DNA of 64,000 nucleotides from Castellaniella sp049671645 (GTDB lineage: Bacteria; Pseudomonadota; Gammaproteobacteria; Burkholderiales; Burkholderiaceae_B). Location: contig NZ_JBATVG010000028.1 of the NCBI RefSeq assembly GCF_049671645.1, forward strand, positions 1 to 64,000. Reading direction: 5' to 3'. Positions 61,645 through 64,000 of the stretch are shown piece after piece. The translations under genes were made by a program, and so were the position numbers. Under the pieces are notes generated by a model, which worked only from the letters and a program-made list of their open reading frames with translations, had not been told where the DNA came from and did not search any database. How positions within the stretch are numbered: the first letter of the stretch is position 1; each line of letters starts with the position of its first letter.

Positions 61645-62642
61645 CCCTCACCATTTCCCAACGGCGCGGCCGCATCGCGCCGACCGCCCTGGCAGCGCTG
61701 GCGCTGGTTCTGGCCGCCAGCCAGTTCATCCGCTCCGAAATCGTGCTGTCCCTGCTGACGCAGGCCGCCGTCTATGCCGTCTTCGCCACGGGCCTGGGCG
61801 TCTTGCTGCGCCAGAACGGCATGGTGAGTTTCGGCCACGCCGCCTTTTTCGGCCTGAGCGCCTATGTCGTCGCCATTCTGCTGCAGGACACCGGGATCTC
61901 GGCCGAAGCCGCCATCCTGATCAGCCTGGCGGGGATCGCGGTGTTCGCCCTGCTGCTGGGCTTCGTCATCGTCCGCATCCCGGGCATTGCGTTTGCCATG
62001 CTGACGCTCGCCCTCGGACAGCTGTTCTATCAGGTAGCGCTCCAATCCCGCGCCCTGACCGGCGGCGCGGACGGCATCAGCATCGATTGGCCCGATACGC
62101 TCTTCGGCATTCCCCTGGGGACCCTGCTGGAGCCGGCCACGCTGTTCATGACGACCTGGACCGTCCTGATCCTCAGCATCGCCCTGCTGAGCTGGCTCCA
62201 GCGCAGCCAGTTCGGCCGGACGACCGAGGCCATCCGCGACAACCCGGAACGCGCCATGTTCATCGGGATACGTCCGATGGCGCCCCGCGTCCTGATTTTC
62301 ACCCTGTCGGCGGTCCTGACCGGACTGGCTGGCATCCTGGCGGCCCTGAACACAGGCTTCATCTCCCCGGAGAGCATGCACTGGAGCGTATCGGGCACGG
62401 CGCTGATGATGGTCGTCGTGGGAGGCTACTGGCGCATCCCGGGCCCCGCCCTGGGCGCGGTCGTCTTCATCGTGGCCAAGGACCTGATCGGCGATTTCTC
62501 GACGCACTGGCTGTCCCTGTTCGGGCTCGTGCTCATTATCGTCGTGGTCTTCACGGACAACGGATTGAGCGGCGCGCTCCAGAAACTGACCGACCGCCTG
62601 CGCCGGCCGCGCGGCGCCGGGCGGCAAACCACGACCCACTAG
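61641..62642 (+). CDS. livM: branched-chain amino-acid-type ABC permease LivM
   Basis: 333 residues, about nine membrane segments. GLGVLLRQNGMVSFGHAAFFGLSAYVVA and RDNPERAMFIGI (coupling loop) are LivM signatures. Pairs with LivH to form the pore. Confidence 0.92.
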   Translation: MTLTISQRRGRIAPTALAALALVLAASQFIRSEIVLSLLTQAAVYAVFATGLGVLLRQNGMVSFGHAAFFGLSAYVVAILLQDTGISAEAAILISLAGIAVFALLLGFVIVRIPGIAFAMLTLALGQLFYQVALQSRALTGGADGISIDWPDTLFGIPLGTLLEPATLFMTTWTVLILSIALLSWLQRSQFGRTTEAIRDNPERAMFIGIRPMAPRVLIFTLSAVLTGLAGILAALNTGFISPESMHWSVSGTALMMVVVGGYWRIPGPALGAVVFIVAKDLIGDFSTHWLSLFGLVLIIVVVFTDNGLSGALQKLTDRLRRPRGAGRQTTTH

Positions 62643-62651
62643 GAGAACGAG

Positions 62652-63377
62652 ATGAATGCAGAATCGATCATTCTCGAAGCCCGGGACATCGCCATCCACT
62701 ACGGCGGCGTCAAAGCGCTGGACGGCGTGTCGTTCCAGCTCAGGAAAGGGGAAATCCATGGACTGATCGGCCCCAATGGCGCCGGCAAGTCCACCGTCAT
62801 CGACGCGATCACCGGCCGCAGGAAACTGACGCGCGGCTCGGTCCGTCTGGCCGACCAGGACATCAGCGAGCTGGACATCATCCAGCGGCGCCGCAGAGGG
62901 CTTGCCCGATCCTTCCAGCGCACCAGCATCTTCGCCAACCTGGACGTGCGCGAGCAAGTCGTGCTGGCCGCCCACAAGGTGGGCGCCGATGCGCCCGAAC
63001 CGGAAGCGCTCGAAGTCATGGAGCAGCTGGATCTGCTGAGCGTGGCCCACGTTCCCGCGAAAGACCTGGGCTATGGACAGCAACGGCGCCTGGATCTCGC
63101 GCTGGCCCTCGTCGGGCGGCCCATGGTGCTGCTGCTCGATGAACCCATGGCCGGCCTGTCACCCCAGGAATCCCGGGAACTGGCCGAGCACCTGCTCCAG
63201 CTCACCCGCGACTGGGACGTGTCCGTCCTGCTGGTGGAACACGATACGGACATCCTGTTCGATATCTCCGACACCGTCACCGTCTTCGAGCTGGGGCGCG
63301 TCATCGCCAACGGCAGCCCCGAGGCGGTCCGGACCCACCCTCGGGTGAAACAGGCTTATCTGGGGAGCGCCGCATGA
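62652..63377 (+). CDS. livG: ABC ATPase LivG
   Basis: 241 residues. Walker A GPNGAGKST, a GLARSFQRTSIFANL Q-loop, a degenerate signature GYGQQRRLD and Walker B VLLLDEPMAGLSP. Typical LivG with the EHDTD His switch. AGGAG 7 bases before ATG 62652. ATGA overlap with livF. Confidence 0.93.
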   Translation: MNAESIILEARDIAIHYGGVKALDGVSFQLRKGEIHGLIGPNGAGKSTVIDAITGRRKLTRGSVRLADQDISELDIIQRRRRGLARSFQRTSIFANLDVREQVVLAAHKVGADAPEPEALEVMEQLDLLSVAHVPAKDLGYGQQRRLDLALALVGRPMVLLLDEPMAGLSPQESRELAEHLLQLTRDWDVSVLLVEHDTDILFDISDTVTVFELGRVIANGSPEAVRTHPRVKQAYLGSAA

Positions 63378-64000
63378 ATCCGCTGCTCGAAATCCGCGAC
63401 ATACACGCCTATTACGGCGCCGCCCACATCTTGCACGGCCTGAGCCTGGAGATCTCGCAGGGAGAACAAGTCGCCCTGATCGGGCGCAATGGAATGGGCA
63501 AGACCACGACCGTGAACGCGCTGATGGGAATCGCCCGCGTCGCATCGGGCGGCATCCTGCTGGAAGGCCGCCCGGTCGCCAGGCCATCCGCCTACACCCC
63601 TGCCCAGGCCGGCCTTGCGATTGTCCCCCAGGGGCGCTGCATCATCCCGAACCTGAGCATAGAAGAGAACCTGCTCATCGGCTCGGCGGTCAGGCGCTCC
63701 GGATCGTGGGACCTGGCGGCCGTCTACCGCCTGTTCCCCATCCTGAAGGAGCGCGCCCATACCCCGGGCACGGCATTGTCGGGCGGCCAGCAGCAGATGC
63801 TCGCCATCGGGCGGGCGCTGATGGCCAACCCCAAGCTCATGATCCTGGATGAGCCCACCGAAGGCCTGGCGCCGGTCATCGTGGACCAGCTGGCCGACAC
63901 GCTGAACCTGATTTGCCGGCAAGGCACCGCCATTTTGCTGATCGAACAGAACCTGGGGCTCGTCGCCCGCACCACAACCCGCTACTACGCCGTCGAAAAA
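63374..64000 (+). CDS. livF: ABC ATPase LivF (3' end outside window)
   Basis: The first 209 residues are visible. Walker A GRNGMGKTT, signature LSGGQQQM, Walker B LMILDEPTEGL and LLIEQNLGL (LivF hallmark). The frame is open at the right edge; a normal LivF is about 235 residues, so only the last few are missing. A substrate-binding LivK should be encoded further right. Confidence 0.93.
   Translation, partial: MNPLLEIRDIHAYYGAAHILHGLSLEISQGEQVALIGRNGMGKTTTVNALMGIARVASGGILLEGRPVARPSAYTPAQAGLAIVPQGRCIIPNLSIEENLLIGSAVRRSGSWDLAAVYRLFPILKERAHTPGTALSGGQQQMLAIGRALMANPKLMILDEPTEGLAPVIVDQLADTLNLICRQGTAILLIEQNLGLVARTTTRYYAVEK

Noticed and set aside
61551..63083. A 510-codon minus-strand open frame opposite livM and livG
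   Set aside because: Translation is low-complexity (Gln, Asp, Arg, Gly) without motifs, and livM/livG on the plus strand are unambiguous.
1..64000. CRISPR arrays, tRNA or rRNA genes
   Set aside because: No regularly spaced repeats and no tRNA- or rRNA-like stretches were seen on either strand; a covariance scan could not be run.

Overview
The window looks like a chromosomal segment of a GC-rich betaproteobacterium, most likely Burkholderiales and plausibly Alcaligenaceae (Bordetella/Achromobacter/Castellaniella type). The grounds are codon use, dense ATGA-coupled operons, tripartite-free catabolic clusters with GntR or AraC regulators, and the protein families. This is inferred from gene content; no rRNA or tRNA gene is visible.

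Left end (1-11.6 kb) is a surface-polysaccharide locus. On the minus strand, rfbF, rfbG, an RfbC-like epimerase and a C-methyltransferase make a CDP-linked branched deoxysugar. Divergent from them is a plus-strand operon (3.2-11.6 kb) whose last genes match, family for family, the four enzymes that make the activated phosphoramidate donor for the O-methyl phosphoramidate of the Campylobacter jejuni capsule: an APS-kinase-like kinase, a PEP-synthase-like glutamine kinase, a C26 glutamine-amidotransferase-like hydrolase and a nucleotidyltransferase. The operon adds a methyltransferase, an unusual formyltransferase fusion and a 646-residue possible transferase. I regard this as the main discovery candidate of the window.

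From 11.6 to 22.5 kb is an accessory island of broken insertion sequences (IS3/IS2-like orfA, IS66 orfA, an IS3 orfB tail, an IS407-group element). Between them lie AT-rich defence-type genes: an unknown protein plus SF1 helicase pair and a LA2681-type HEPN protein. Small unknown genes, a higA pseudogene, hipBA and a short ParE-like gene follow.

From 22.5 to 26.7 kb are an HD-GYP phosphodiesterase with a small membrane partner and an orphan, degenerate ABC ATPase. From 26.8 to 37.3 kb is a catabolic and uptake regulon. A ten-gene minus-strand operon (AhpD-like, LeuD/LeuC-like hydratase, dihydroxyphthalate-decarboxylase-like protein, NMT1-type ABC importer, thioredoxin, GntR regulator, thioredoxin reductase) diverges from a fumarylacetoacetase-family hydrolase, a signal-less ModA-like protein and a RidA protein. 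A perfect palindrome sits between the two halves. rfbA/rfbC follow.

From 38.8 to 56 kb is mostly ordinary chromosome: a thioesterase, Ada-like and Tag DNA repair, dbpA, a Mn-riboswitch-controlled GDT1 exporter, a divergent RcnR/His-tailed EamA metal-export pair, a PAP2 phosphatase, a GNAT protein, two diguanylate cyclases, ACT proteins, an ArsR-SRPBCC-VOC cassette, a TetR/alcohol dehydrogenase cassette with matching operators, and guaA. From 56 kb to the right edge an AraC regulator diverges from a catabolic operon (two SDRs, an FAD dehydrogenase, a NIPSNAP protein) that continues into livHMG and a livF cut by the window edge.
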